DNA from: Pantoea sp. alder81
GTDB lineage: Bacteria > Pseudomonadota > Gammaproteobacteria > Enterobacterales > Enterobacteriaceae
Assembly: GCF_020179835.1 (NCBI RefSeq)
Contig: NZ_JAIUDA010000004.1
Coordinates: 470,707-534,706, forward strand
Length of the DNA stretch: 64,000 bases
Direction: 5' to 3'
The translations under genes were made by a program, and so were the position numbers. Position 1 is the stretch's first letter, and every line of letters starts with the position of its first letter. Shown piece by piece: positions 9,068 to 18,066 of this stretch. A model generated the notes under the pieces. That model was not told the origin of the DNA. It saw nothing but the letters and a program-made list of their open reading frames with translations, and made no database searches.

Positions 9068-9787
9068 ATGGCAGGATTAGACAAACGCGTCACCAGTTAT
9101 CAGCAGGCGCTGGCTGGATTGCAAGACGACATGACGCTGCTGGCGGGGGGATTTGGCCTGTGCGGCATTCCAGAAAACCTCATCGCTGAGATTCGTCAGC
9201 AGGGGACAAAGGGACTGACCGTGGTCTCGAACAACTGCGGCGTGGACGGATTTGGTCTCGGTCTGCTGCTGGAGAATCGGCAGATCAAAACCATGATCGC
9301 CTCTTATGTCGGTGAAAACGCGCTGTTCGAGCAGCAGATGCTCAGCGGTGAACTGGAAGTGATCCTCACGCCGCAGGGCACGCTGGCGGAAAAAGTGCGC
9401 GCTGGCGGTGCCGGTATCCCCGCATTCTACACCGCTACGGGTTATGGGACGCCCGTGGCAGAAGGCAAAGAAGTCAGAGAATTCGACGGGCGGCATTACA
9501 TCCTTGAACAGGCGATCCGCGGTGACTTCGCCATCGTGAAAGGCTGGAAAGCGGACTGGTACGGCAATGTGATCTATCGCCACACCGCGCAGAATTTCAA
9601 CCCACTGATGGCAATGGCAGCGCGCGTCACCGTTGTTGAAGTTGAAGAGATTGTGGCGCCAGGTGAGCTGGATCCAGCAGCTATTCATACACCGGGCATT
9701 TATGTCGATCGCCTGATCCAGGGCAATTTCGAGAAACGCATTGAGAAACGCACCCTGAGTGAAGGAGGTGCGCATGCTCACGCGTGA
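9068..9787 (+). CDS. scoA: 3-oxoacid CoA-transferase subunit A
   Basis: 239 residues from the ATG at 9068, chosen because GAGGAG at 9052-9057 lies about 10 bases upstream; an in-frame ATG at 9032 is possible. The family glycine motif GGFGLCGIP is near residue 25. With subunit B it moves CoA from succinyl-CoA (or acetyl-CoA) to acetoacetate, making acetoacetyl-CoA in the cytoplasm. The next gene starts inside its 3' end (14-bp overlap), so both subunits should be made together. The E. coli-like alternative is the AtoDA acetate CoA-transferase; family length and context with 3-hydroxybutyrate dehydrogenase favour a succinyl-CoA type. Confidence 0.9.
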   Translation: MAGLDKRVTSYQQALAGLQDDMTLLAGGFGLCGIPENLIAEIRQQGTKGLTVVSNNCGVDGFGLGLLLENRQIKTMIASYVGENALFEQQMLSGELEVILTPQGTLAEKVRAGGAGIPAFYTATGYGTPVAEGKEVREFDGRHYILEQAIRGDFAIVKGWKADWYGNVIYRHTAQNFNPLMAMAARVTVVEVEEIVAPGELDPAAIHTPGIYVDRLIQGNFEKRIEKRTLSEGGAHAHA

Positions 9788-10442
9788 ACAGATGGCGCAG
9801 CGCGTGGCACAGGAGCTGCGCGACGGCGATTACGTCAATCTTGGCATTGGCATGCCGACGCTGGTGGCCAACTACGTGCCCGAGGGCATGGACGTGATGA
9901 TGCAGTCGGAAAACGGTTTATTAGGCATGGGGGCGTTTCCCACTGAAGCCGAACTGGATGCCGACATGATCAACGCCGGCAAACAGACGGTGACCGCAAG
10001 AAAGGGTGCGGCAATCTTCGATTCGGCGCAGTCGTTCGCGATGATTCGTGGCGGCCATGTTGATCTGACCGTGCTGGGCGCGCTGGAAGTGGACGTCAGC
10101 GGCAATATTGCATCGTGGATGATCCCCGGAAAAATGGTTAAAGGCATGGGCGGTGCGATGGATCTGGTGGCGGGTGCGGAAAACATCATCGTGATGATGA
10201 CGCACGCTTCTAAACATGGTGAATCAAAGCTGCTGTCCGAATGCACCTTGCCGCTGACGGGTGTCGGTTGTATTCGCAAAGTCATTACTGAACTCGGCTG
10301 GCTGGAGATTGAAGAGGGCGCTTTTGTGCTGCGTGAGTACGCGCCGGGCGTCACGATCGATGAAATCCGTGCAAAAACGGCCGGGCAATTACGCATCGCT
10401 GATGATGTCCGTGAAATGCATTTTTCAAAGGAGGCACCATGA
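9774..10442 (+). CDS. scoB: 3-oxoacid CoA-transferase subunit B
   Basis: 222 residues from the ATG at 9774, which has GGAGG at 9764-9768. The catalytic glutamate is visible as Glu46 in the [10 protein letters not shown] motif; this residue forms the glutamyl-CoA thioester in the family. Partner of the preceding subunit. The last bases overlap the thiolase start (ATGA, 10439-10442). Confidence 0.92.
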   Translation: MLTREQMAQRVAQELRDGDYVNLGIGMPTLVANYVPEGMDVMMQSENGLLGMGAFPTEAELDADMINAGKQTVTARKGAAIFDSAQSFAMIRGGHVDLTVLGALEVDVSGNIASWMIPGKMVKGMGGAMDLVAGAENIIVMMTHASKHGESKLLSECTLPLTGVGCIRKVITELGWLEIEEGAFVLREYAPGVTIDEIRAKTAGQLRIADDVREMHFSKEAP

Positions 10443-11623
10443 ACGAATGTGTGATTGTGGCAGCCACCCGCACGCCAATCGGCCGTTTTCACGGTGCGCT
10501 GGCGTCTCTTACTGCAGCAGAACTGGGCCAGCAGGTGATCGCCACACTGCTGAAACAAACCTCGCTCGATCCCATGCTGATCGATGAGGTCATCATGGGG
10601 CAGGTGCTCACCGCCGGATGCGGGCAAAACCCTGCGCGCCAGGCGGCTATCGCGGCGGGTGTGCCTTATAGCGTGCCAGCCAGCACGCTAAACATGGTGT
10701 GTGGCTCGGGGCTCAAAGCGGTGATTCAGGCCGCACAAGCAATTCAAAGCGGTGCCGCTGACATCATCATCGCAGGCGGTCAGGAGAGCATGAGCCAATC
10801 TCCTTATCTGCTGCCGGATGCGCGTGGCGGCTGTCGTTTGGGTCACAGTCAACTGGTGGACAGCGTGATCCACGATGGTCTGTGGGATGCGTTTAACGAC
10901 TACCACATGGGGATTACTGCCGAGAATCTGGCCGATGAATACCACATCAGCCGTGCCGATCAGGATGCCTTTGCCTTGCAATCCCAACAGAAAGCGGTGG
11001 CGGCACAGCAACAGGGCGCCTTCCGTGCCGAAATCACGCCCGTCACGGTGGCGCAGGCTAAAGGCGAGACATTGGTGATCGGTGAAGATGAACAACCTCG
11101 CGCGGACAGTTCAGCAGAGCGGCTGGCACGCCTGCATCCGGCGTTCAAAAAGGACGGCAGCGTGACCGCAGGCAACGCTTCCAGCCTGAATGATGGCGCG
11201 GCCGCTGTGCTGTTGATGTCAGCATCACGCGCCGCTGCTTTAGGGCTGCCGGTGCTGGCGCGATTGACCGGAAGCGGCATTGCCGGTGTGGATCCGGCGG
11301 TCATGGGTATTGGCCCAGTGGCTGCAACCAACAAAGCCCTAAAACAGGCAGGTTGGGCGCTGGATGAAGTGGATTTGATCGAAGCTAATGAAGCCTTTGC
11401 CGCGCAGGCTCTGGCGGTAGGCAAAGCGCTTGAATGGCAGGCGGAACGGGTCAATGTCAATGGCGGTGCCATTGCGCTCGGCCATCCGATTGGTGCTTCC
11501 GGCTGCCGCATTCTGGTGACGCTCATTCATGCCTTGCAGCAGCGTGAGCTGAAGCGCGGTCTGGCCACGCTGTGTGTTGGCGGCGGCATGGGCGTCGCCC
11601 TGGCGGTTGAACGCCCGGATTGA
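10439..11623 (+). CDS. acetyl-CoA acetyltransferase (thiolase)
   Basis: 394 residues, full length. Catalytic residues are all present: Cys88 in NMVCGSGLKAV, His349 in ALGHPIGASG and Cys379 in CVGGGMG. In this context it cleaves acetoacetyl-CoA with CoA to two acetyl-CoA, the last step of ketone-body use. It is coupled to scoB by an ATGA overlap and has an AAGGAGG-type site inside the end of scoB. It resembles E. coli AtoB in role; orthology was not tested. Confidence 0.93.
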   Translation: MNECVIVAATRTPIGRFHGALASLTAAELGQQVIATLLKQTSLDPMLIDEVIMGQVLTAGCGQNPARQAAIAAGVPYSVPASTLNMVCGSGLKAVIQAAQAIQSGAADIIIAGGQESMSQSPYLLPDARGGCRLGHSQLVDSVIHDGLWDAFNDYHMGITAENLADEYHISRADQDAFALQSQQKAVAAQQQGAFRAEITPVTVAQAKGETLVIGEDEQPRADSSAERLARLHPAFKKDGSVTAGNASSLNDGAAAVLLMSASRAAALGLPVLARLTGSGIAGVDPAVMGIGPVAATNKALKQAGWALDEVDLIEANEAFAAQALAVGKALEWQAERVNVNGGAIALGHPIGASGCRILVTLIHALQQRELKRGLATLCVGGGMGVALAVERPD

Positions 11624-11689
11624 GGCGGACCGATTCAAATTTTTGGCAATGTCTTTACCTTCAACCCTACAAAATAATAAGGAAGCAAC

Positions 11690-13081
11690 ATGAGTGTCGT
11701 TATTGCCCTCGCTGCGCTTGGGTTGCTGATGTTAGCCGCCTATCGCGGCTATAGCGTAATTTTGTTCGCCCCGATTGCCGCGCTGTTAGCGGTGCTGTTA
11801 ACCGAACCGGCTGCGGTCGCGCCGGTGTTCAGCGGTCTGTTTATGGAAAAGATGGTGGGCTTTGTGAAGCTCTACTTCCCGGTATTTCTGCTGGGGGCCA
11901 TCTTTGGCAAATTGATTGAGCTGTCCGGCTTCTCACGCTCGATCGTCTCGGCGGCGATTGCGCTGCTGGGGCGTCGCCATGCCATCCCGGTTATTGTGCT
12001 GGTGTGCGCACTGCTGACTTACGGCGGCGTGTCGCTGTTTGTGGTGGCGTTCGCCGTTTATCCGTTTGCCGCCGAACTGTTTCGTCAGAGCAATATCCCT
12101 AAGCGCTTGATCCCGGCCACGGTGGCGCTCGGTGCGTTTTCCTTCACCATGGATGCACTGCCCGGTACGCCACAAATCCAGAACATCATTCCCGGCAGTT
12201 TCTTCGGCACTAACGCCTGGGCCGCGCCGTGGCTGGGATTGATCGGATCGCTGTTTATTATTGTGGTGGGCTTACTGTGGCTGGATCGTCAACGTCGTCG
12301 AGCACAGGCCAACCAGGAACCTTATGGCAAAGACCTGAAGAATGAGCCAGAAACGGCGGAAGATATCCGTTTGCCGCATCCGCTGATCGCCATTCTGCCG
12401 CTGATTCTGGTCGGGGTACTCAATCTCTGCTTCACCTGGTGGATCCCGTCGTGGTACGGCGCACAGAGCAGCGTCACACTGCCGGGAAATCCCACGCCGA
12501 TCCTCACCGATATTAAGAAAACCACCGCGATTTGGGCGGTACAGGCTGCGTTGCTTAGCGGCATTCTGGTAGTGCTGATCTTTGGCTGGCGCAACATTCG
12601 CGGTCGTCTGGCAGAAGGCAGCCGCACAGCGGTGGCCGGTGCCTTACTGGCGGCGATGAATACTGCATCCGAATACGGTTTTGGAGCGGTGATCGCCGCG
12701 TTGCCAGGCTTTGTGGTGTTGTCTGGCGTGCTGCAGGCGATCCCCAATCCACTGCTCAATGAAGCGATCAGTATTACCGTGCTGGCGGGGATCACCGGTT
12801 CGGCATCGGGCGGGATGAGTATTGCGCTGGCAGCGATGGCAGAACACTTCGTGCAAGCGGCGCAGGCCACGGGTATTCCAATGGAAGTGCTGCACCGCGT
12901 GGCGGCAATGGCCAGCGGCGGGATGGACACACTGCCACACAACGGCGCAGTGATTACCCTGCTGGCGATCACGGGGTTAACGCATAAAGAAGCGTATGGT
13001 GGCATCTTCGCCATCACCATTATCAAAAGTCTGGCCGTGCTGTTTGTGATTGGGGTGTTTTACCTCACCGGCATTGTCTGA
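11690..13081 (+). CDS. GntP-family permease, probably for 3-hydroxybutyrate
   Basis: 463 residues with about twelve hydrophobic segments and the GntP-family pattern (for example FPVFLLGAIFGKL near 65 and MDALPGTPQIQNIIP near 165). GntP proteins import gluconate or short hydroxy acids by proton symport. Its place between the thiolase and a 3-hydroxybutyrate dehydrogenase points to 3-hydroxybutyrate and/or acetoacetate rather than a sugar acid (inference from context). An AAGGAAG site precedes the ATG; the 66-bp gap after the thiolase shows no clear terminator, so it is likely in the same operon. Confidence 0.85.
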   Translation: MSVVIALAALGLLMLAAYRGYSVILFAPIAALLAVLLTEPAAVAPVFSGLFMEKMVGFVKLYFPVFLLGAIFGKLIELSGFSRSIVSAAIALLGRRHAIPVIVLVCALLTYGGVSLFVVAFAVYPFAAELFRQSNIPKRLIPATVALGAFSFTMDALPGTPQIQNIIPGSFFGTNAWAAPWLGLIGSLFIIVVGLLWLDRQRRRAQANQEPYGKDLKNEPETAEDIRLPHPLIAILPLILVGVLNLCFTWWIPSWYGAQSSVTLPGNPTPILTDIKKTTAIWAVQAALLSGILVVLIFGWRNIRGRLAEGSRTAVAGALLAAMNTASEYGFGAVIAALPGFVVLSGVLQAIPNPLLNEAISITVLAGITGSASGGMSIALAAMAEHFVQAAQATGIPMEVLHRVAAMASGGMDTLPHNGAVITLLAITGLTHKEAYGGIFAITIIKSLAVLFVIGVFYLTGIV

Positions 13082-13095
13082 AGGAGGATGAATCG

Positions 13096-13866
13096 ATGCA
13101 ATTAGCGGGAAAAGTGGCACTGGTAACAGGATCCACCAGCGGGATAGGATTAGGCATCGCTGAGCAACTGGCACTTGCGGGCGCTACGGTGATTCTGAAT
13201 GGTTTCGGTGAAGTGGAACACGCGAAAGCGGCTATCGCGGCCACCGGGGCAACAGTGGATTATCACGCGGCGGATATGTCCGATCCGCAGCAAATCGCCG
13301 CGATGATTGAGTGGGCGGAAGCGAACTATGGTGCGGTAGATATTCTGGTGAACAACGCCGGTATTCAGTACACCGCGCCGGTGGAGTCATTTCCAGTGGA
13401 TAAATGGGATGCGATTATTGGCATCAATCTCTCCTCGGTGTTCCACACCAGTCGCGCCGCCTTGCCCGGCATGCAGGCACGTCACTGGGGGCGCATCATT
13501 AATATCGCTTCCGTGCATGGCCTGGTAGCATCGAAAGAGAAAGCCGCCTATGTCGCCGCGAAGCATGGGGTGGTGGGGCTGACAAAAGTGATTGCGCTGG
13601 AGAACGCTCAATCACCGATCACCTGTAACGCCATCTGTCCGGGCTGGGTGCTAACGCCGCTAGTGCAACAGCAGATCGATAAACGCATTGCGGCTGGCGA
13701 GGATGCCGAAACCGCGCGCCTGGCATTATTGTCTGAGAAACAACCTGCTCAGGCGTTTGTTACGCCAGAGCAGTTAGGTGCATTGGTGCTGTTTCTCTGC
13801 AGTGAAGGCGGTGCGCAGGTACGCGGTGCGGCCTGGAATATGGATGGCGGCTGGCTGGCGCAGTAA
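13096..13866 (+). CDS. 3-hydroxybutyrate dehydrogenase (SDR family)
   Basis: 256 residues. Classical short-chain dehydrogenase: NAD-binding TGSTSGIG at 11-18, NNAG at 86-89, and a catalytic tetrad with Asn111, Ser139, Tyr152 and Lys156. The family enzyme oxidises D-3-hydroxybutyrate to acetoacetate with NAD. It starts 14 bp after the permease with a strong AAGGAGGATG site and closes the operon: uptake, oxidation, CoA activation, thiolysis. Its stop is four bases from the stop of the convergent TetR gene. Confidence 0.9.
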   Translation: MQLAGKVALVTGSTSGIGLGIAEQLALAGATVILNGFGEVEHAKAAIAATGATVDYHAADMSDPQQIAAMIEWAEANYGAVDILVNNAGIQYTAPVESFPVDKWDAIIGINLSSVFHTSRAALPGMQARHWGRIINIASVHGLVASKEKAAYVAAKHGVVGLTKVIALENAQSPITCNAICPGWVLTPLVQQQIDKRIAAGEDAETARLALLSEKQPAQAFVTPEQLGALVLFLCSEGGAQVRGAAWNMDGGWLAQ

Positions 13867-13870
13867 TGCG

Positions 13871-14542
13871 TCACGGCTTTATCCACGCCGCAATACACTC
13901 TTTCATCACGCGCAGGCGCTCATCCAGCGCCGCTTTGGCACTCAGATCCTGCTGGTAGATAATCGACAGCGTTGACTGATTGATCAGATAGAAGAAGCCC
14001 AGCGCGGAGATATTGATGTTGAGTTGCATCACATCGATATCCTCGCGCACGCTTCCTTCGGCGCGTCCTCGTTGCAGCAATTGCTGAGTGATACTGCTCC
14101 AGCTCTGATTGATCTGCACGGTGATGTCAGAATCTTTAAGATGCCGCGCTTTTAGCTGATTCTCGCTGTTAAGCAGGCGAATGAACTCGGGGTTTTTCAG
14201 GTAATAGTGCCAGGTAAACTCCACCAGCTGCAAAATAGCCTGATCGGCGGGGAGGTGATCGAGTTGTAACGCCGCTTCCTGCTCGCGAATGTCACGATAC
14301 GCTTCTTCCAGCACGCGGGTAAACAGAATGTCTTTGTTGGTGAAGTAGTAGTAAATCAGCTGCTTATTGGCATGAGCGCGTTCGGCGATGCTATCGACGC
14401 GTGCACCGTCGAATCCTTTCTCAGCGAACTCGGCGCGCGCGGCCATCAGTATCCGCACCTGCTTATCCGTTACATCCTCAATGTTACTCGCGACACGATC
14501 AACCAAAGCAGAACCCTCACACATCACTGTTTTTCTGAGCAT
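13871..14542 (-). CDS. TetR-family regulator of the adjacent sugar-type operon
   Basis: 223 residues. Residues about 24-72 form a TetR DNA-binding domain (AARAEFAEKGFDGARVDSIA, then the ANKQLIYYYF recognition helix). The C-terminal ligand domain has the W-x-Y-x-L pattern seen in a RutR-like subgroup. A GGGGCA stretch precedes the ATG. It is divergent from the Gfo/Idh operon, and the gap between them carries two near-identical dyads, which makes it the likely repressor of that operon and of itself. Confidence 0.88.
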   Translation of the reverse strand: MLRKTVMCEGSALVDRVASNIEDVTDKQVRILMAARAEFAEKGFDGARVDSIAERAHANKQLIYYYFTNKDILFTRVLEEAYRDIREQEAALQLDHLPADQAILQLVEFTWHYYLKNPEFIRLLNSENQLKARHLKDSDITVQINQSWSSITQQLLQRGRAEGSVREDIDVMQLNINISALGFFYLINQSTLSIIYQQDLSAKAALDERLRVMKECIAAWIKP

Positions 14543-14585
14543 TATAGTGCCCCTTTTTGCGCATAAAACAAGGGCGAAAGATTTT

Positions 14586-14599
14586 CAACTAACTAGTTG
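14586..14599. promoter_or_regulatory. TetR-type operator, site 1
   Basis: CAACT-N4-AGTTG dyad close to the TetR gene start. The second site, read on the opposite strand, matches it at 13 of 14 positions. Assignment to the adjacent TetR protein is inference from location. Confidence 0.6.
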
Positions 14600-14654
14600 G
14601 TTATGTGAATTCGATCAAAGTCAGGTCTCTTTCTGCCCACTATAGTGACGTCAT

Positions 14655-14668
14655 CAACCAGTTAGTTG
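14655..14668. promoter_or_regulatory. TetR-type operator, site 2
   Basis: Inverted second copy of the 14-bp dyad, centred 69 bp from site 1 and about 90 bp before the Gfo/Idh start. The two sites together cover the region where both divergent promoters should lie. Confidence 0.6.
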
Positions 14669-14753
14669 ATTGATTATGAATCAGCGAACGGTGAAGCGTT
14701 GAAATAGATGTTGAGCGTGTTACTTCCATCACAAACGACTTTGAGGTGAATAC

Positions 14754-15905
14754 ATGGCGCAGATTCCAGTGGGCATCATTATGCACGGCGTGACCGGGCG
14801 AATGGGTAAAAACCAACATCTCATCCGCTCGATTGTGCAGATTCGGCAGCAAGGCGGTGTCGCGCTGGCCAATGGCGATCGATTGATGCCCGATCCGATT
14901 CTGATTGGCCGCAACGCGGAAAAAATGGCTGCGCTGGCGCGAGAGTTTGGTATCGAACGCTGGGGGACCAACATTGATGAAGCACTGAATAATCCGCATG
15001 ACATCATCTTTTTTGATGCAGCCACCACCCAGGCACGTCCGGCACTGCTGAAGAAAGCCATCAGCAAGGGGAAACACGTTTATTCGGAAAAGCCGGTCGC
15101 GATGGGGCTGGATGATGCGCTGGATTTGTACCATTTCGCACAAGAAAAAGGCGTGTGTCACGGCGTGGTACAGGACAAGCTGTGGCTGCCGGGTCTGCAA
15201 AAGCTGCGTTTACTGAATGAATCCGGCTTCTTTGGTCGCGTGTTATCGGTGCGCGGTGAATTTGGTTACTGGGTATTTGAGGGCGATCGCCAACCGGCCC
15301 AGCGTCCATCCTGGAACTACCGCAGCGAAGATGGCGGCGGCATTATCCTCGACATGATTTGCCACTGGCGCTACGTCATTGACAACCTGTTCGGTGAAAT
15401 TAAAAGCCTGAGTTGTATCGGCGCAACCCACATTCCGCAGCGCTGGGATGAACAGCAGCAACCTTATGACGCCACGGCAGACGACGCGGTGTACGCCACC
15501 TTCGAGCTGCACAACGGCGCGATTGTACAAATCAACAGCTCCTGGTGCGTGCGTGTGCGCCGTGACGATCTGGTGACATTCCAGGTTGACGGCGTAAACG
15601 GTTCAGCGGTGGCTGGTCTCAGCGATTGCTTTACGCAGGCTAGCGTCAATACGCCGAAGCCGGTGTGGAATCCAGATATACGTCAGACTCATAACTTCTT
15701 TGATGACTGGGCCAGCGTGCCGGACACCCAGGTCTACGACAACGCATTCAAAGTGCAGTGGGAGCTGTTTTTACGCCACGTCTGGGGCGAAGGGGAATAC
15801 CGCTGGGATCTGCTGGAAGGAGCAAAAGGTCTGCAACTGGTCGATCTGGCATTGAAAAGCTGGAAAGAGCGTCGCTGGGTTGATGTGCCATCGCTGGAAC
15901 GCTAA
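14754..15905 (+). CDS. Gfo/Idh/MocA-family oxidoreductase
   Basis: 383 residues. N-terminal Rossmann fold with the glycine motif HGVTGRMG near 11-18 and the family EKP triad at Glu112-Lys113-Pro114; the C-terminal half is the usual beta-sheet substrate domain with GGGIILDMICHWRYVID, which supplies the catalytic region. Such enzymes oxidise or reduce a sugar hydroxyl (often C3) with NAD(P). A TTGAGGTGA site precedes the ATG. First gene of a four-gene operon with a TIM-barrel isomerase, a carrier and a DUF993 protein, so its substrate is probably an unusual sugar, glycoside or cyclitol. The exact reaction is unknown. Confidence 0.88.
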   Translation: MAQIPVGIIMHGVTGRMGKNQHLIRSIVQIRQQGGVALANGDRLMPDPILIGRNAEKMAALAREFGIERWGTNIDEALNNPHDIIFFDAATTQARPALLKKAISKGKHVYSEKPVAMGLDDALDLYHFAQEKGVCHGVVQDKLWLPGLQKLRLLNESGFFGRVLSVRGEFGYWVFEGDRQPAQRPSWNYRSEDGGGIILDMICHWRYVIDNLFGEIKSLSCIGATHIPQRWDEQQQPYDATADDAVYATFELHNGAIVQINSSWCVRVRRDDLVTFQVDGVNGSAVAGLSDCFTQASVNTPKPVWNPDIRQTHNFFDDWASVPDTQVYDNAFKVQWELFLRHVWGEGEYRWDLLEGAKGLQLVDLALKSWKERRWVDVPSLER

Positions 15906-15915
15906 GGAGCCGAAC

Positions 15916-16749
15916 ATGAGTCGACCTCATTCCGAACAACTTTCGCTAAACACCGCGACCGTGCGCCAGCAGTGGGACTTGCGGCAAATCATTGAAGGTT
16001 GTGCGCGCCATGAGATTCGCGGCATCTCTCCGTGGCGCGATCAGGTTGCAAGTATCGGCTTAGCTGAAGCGGTACGGCTGATTCGTCACCACGGTCTGGC
16101 GGTGAGTGGCTACTGCCGAGGTGGCATGTTTCCCGGCGTTGATAATCAGGCGCGACAGGCAACCTTAACCGATAACCAGCGAGCGGTGGATGAAGCGCTG
16201 GAACTGGGCGCACAGTGCCTGGTGCTGGTGGTCGGCGGGCTGCCGCCAGGTTCAAAGGATCTGCCGGGGGCGCGACAGCAAGTGCGTGATGGACTCAGCG
16301 CTCTGCTGGAGTACGCCCGGGCGGGTGGCATGCCGTTGGCGATTGAGCCGCTGCATCCCATGTATGCGGCGGATCGCGCCTGCATCAATACGCTAAAACA
16401 GGCTAACGATCTTTGCGATGAGCTGGGCGATGACGGATTAGGGATTGCCGTCGATGTCTATCACACCTGGTGGGACGCGCAGTTTTATCAGGAAATCACG
16501 CGTGCGGGTCGTAAGCGGCTACTGGCGTTTCATATCTGCGACTGGCTGTCGCCCACGCGGGACCTGCTGGAAGATCGCGGCATGATGGGCGATGGCGTTA
16601 TCGATATCCGCGCCATGCGGGAAGCGGTAGAAGCACAGGGTTATCGCGGATTGCATGAAGTGGAAATTTTCTCCCGCCTGAACTGGTGGACCCAGAATCC
16701 TGATGAGGTGCTTAAGACCTGCAAGGCTCGCCATCTGGCGCACGGTTAA
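15916..16749 (+). CDS. TIM-barrel sugar isomerase/epimerase (AP-endonuclease-2 fold)
   Basis: 277 residues from the ATG at 15916, preceded by AAGGAG at 15904-15909; an upstream in-frame ATG would reach back into the previous gene. Putative metal ligands follow the family pattern: Glu in AIEPLHPMY, Asp/His in GIAVDVYHTWWD, His in FHICDW, and Glu in GLHEVEIFS. Relatives include xylose-isomerase-like epimerases, inosose dehydratases and the isomerase or lyase partners of 3-keto-glycoside pathways. It begins 10 bp after the Gfo/Idh gene, a pairing often found in cyclitol, levoglucosan or C-glycoside degradation. Confidence 0.88.
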   Translation: MSRPHSEQLSLNTATVRQQWDLRQIIEGCARHEIRGISPWRDQVASIGLAEAVRLIRHHGLAVSGYCRGGMFPGVDNQARQATLTDNQRAVDEALELGAQCLVLVVGGLPPGSKDLPGARQQVRDGLSALLEYARAGGMPLAIEPLHPMYAADRACINTLKQANDLCDELGDDGLGIAVDVYHTWWDAQFYQEITRAGRKRLLAFHICDWLSPTRDLLEDRGMMGDGVIDIRAMREAVEAQGYRGLHEVEIFSRLNWWTQNPDEVLKTCKARHLAHG

Positions 16750-16808
16750 CCGTATCTGACAGAGCTGAAAAGCTGTTTTCGTCGGTCACAGACATTGTCG
16801 AGGAAAAG

Positions 16809-18050
16809 ATGAATACAGATACCCGCAAAATGATTCTGGTCACCGTGCTGTGCGGCCTTGGCTACATGATGTACTCGGTGGATCGCATGACGGTGTCATC
16901 AGCCATTGGGCTGATCGCCGGAGAGTTCGGTCTCGGTAAAGCGGAGAGTGGCATTCTGCTCTCCTCCTTCTTCTTTGGCTTCATCGTCTTTCTGTTCATT
17001 TCCGGCATTATCGCCGACAAGTTAAGCGGCAAACCGGTGCTGATTCTCGGCCTGATGATGTTTTCACTGGCGACGCTATTAACCGGTGTCGCCGGTAGCA
17101 TGACCAGCCTGATTTTCTACCGCGTGATGACAGGAGTGGGTGAGGGTATCTTCTGGCCGGCTGCCTCGCTCGAAGTGGCTAACGTGACCAGCGAAAAACA
17201 GCGCACCACGGTGATGTCACTCTATTGGATGGGGTATCCGATAGGCGGATTCCTTGGCACCTGGATGGGCGCCATGCTCGGTCCGATCTTTGGCTGGCGC
17301 GTGGTGTTCTACGTGGCGGGCGCGATGGGCATGCTGGTGGCGCTGTTGTATCTGGTGCTGGTGAAAAATGACCGCAAACCTGCCGAGCTGATTGCGCGTC
17401 AGGCGGCGGAGAAAGTGCCATTAAGAACGCTGTTCCGTCATGCGCCGGTGTTATTGATGGCAGCCTTCTATTTCGTGCTGCTGGCAGGCTGGTGGATTGT
17501 GCTGCTGTGGGCACCGAGCTATTTGATGCAGGTGAAAAATCTGTCGATGGGTACAGCAGGCACCATCGCCAGCTTGCTGGGTATTACCGGTGCGCTGGGC
17601 GGTTTTGTTCTGGGCCGCTACTGCGATAAAGGCGATTTCAAACGTCGTCGCACCATTCTGATGACCATTACTTTTATCAGCGGGCTGGTGATGGCGGCGA
17701 TGGCTTTCAATCTCTCCGTGCCGTTGGTGATTGTGCTGGTGCTGATCCTCGGCTTTCTTGGCTATCCAATTACACCCATTGTTCTCTCTCTTACTGCTGA
17801 ACTGGTGCCGCCATCACTGCGTGGTTCGGCCATCGGCTTCGTGATGAATATGGGGATGGCGGCGGGCGGCATCTCACCGATAGTCGCGGGTTATTACGCG
17901 CAGCATTACACCTTGCAGCCGGTCTGGCTGGTCGCCGCCTGCGTCATCATTTGCAGCAGCGTGGTGCTGCTGGGTGTGCGTCGCCTGCCTATCGGAAGCC
18001 ACAACAGTTCGCAGAATGTGATGCCGTCCGGGCATCTGGCAAAACACTGA
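16809..18050 (+). CDS. MFS transporter (12 helices), sugar-acid or glycoside type
   Basis: 413 residues with twelve predicted membrane helices and an MFS signature loop between helices 2 and 3 (GIIADKLSGKP). A GAGGAAAAG site precedes the ATG. It is third in the TetR-controlled operon, so it should import the compound that the neighbouring enzymes degrade. It belongs broadly to the same superfamily as the partial gene at the left edge but the two are not close copies. Confidence 0.88.
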   Translation: MNTDTRKMILVTVLCGLGYMMYSVDRMTVSSAIGLIAGEFGLGKAESGILLSSFFFGFIVFLFISGIIADKLSGKPVLILGLMMFSLATLLTGVAGSMTSLIFYRVMTGVGEGIFWPAASLEVANVTSEKQRTTVMSLYWMGYPIGGFLGTWMGAMLGPIFGWRVVFYVAGAMGMLVALLYLVLVKNDRKPAELIARQAAEKVPLRTLFRHAPVLLMAAFYFVLLAGWWIVLLWAPSYLMQVKNLSMGTAGTIASLLGITGALGGFVLGRYCDKGDFKRRRTILMTITFISGLVMAAMAFNLSVPLVIVLVLILGFLGYPITPIVLSLTAELVPPSLRGSAIGFVMNMGMAAGGISPIVAGYYAQHYTLQPVWLVAACVIICSSVVLLGVRRLPIGSHNSSQNVMPSGHLAKH

Positions 18051-18066
18051 AATAAGGAACGGAACC

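Noticed and set aside
9872..10627. 251-codon frame opposite the CoA-transferase and thiolase genes
   Set aside because: It lies fully antisense to two genes with intact catalytic motifs and resembles no family.
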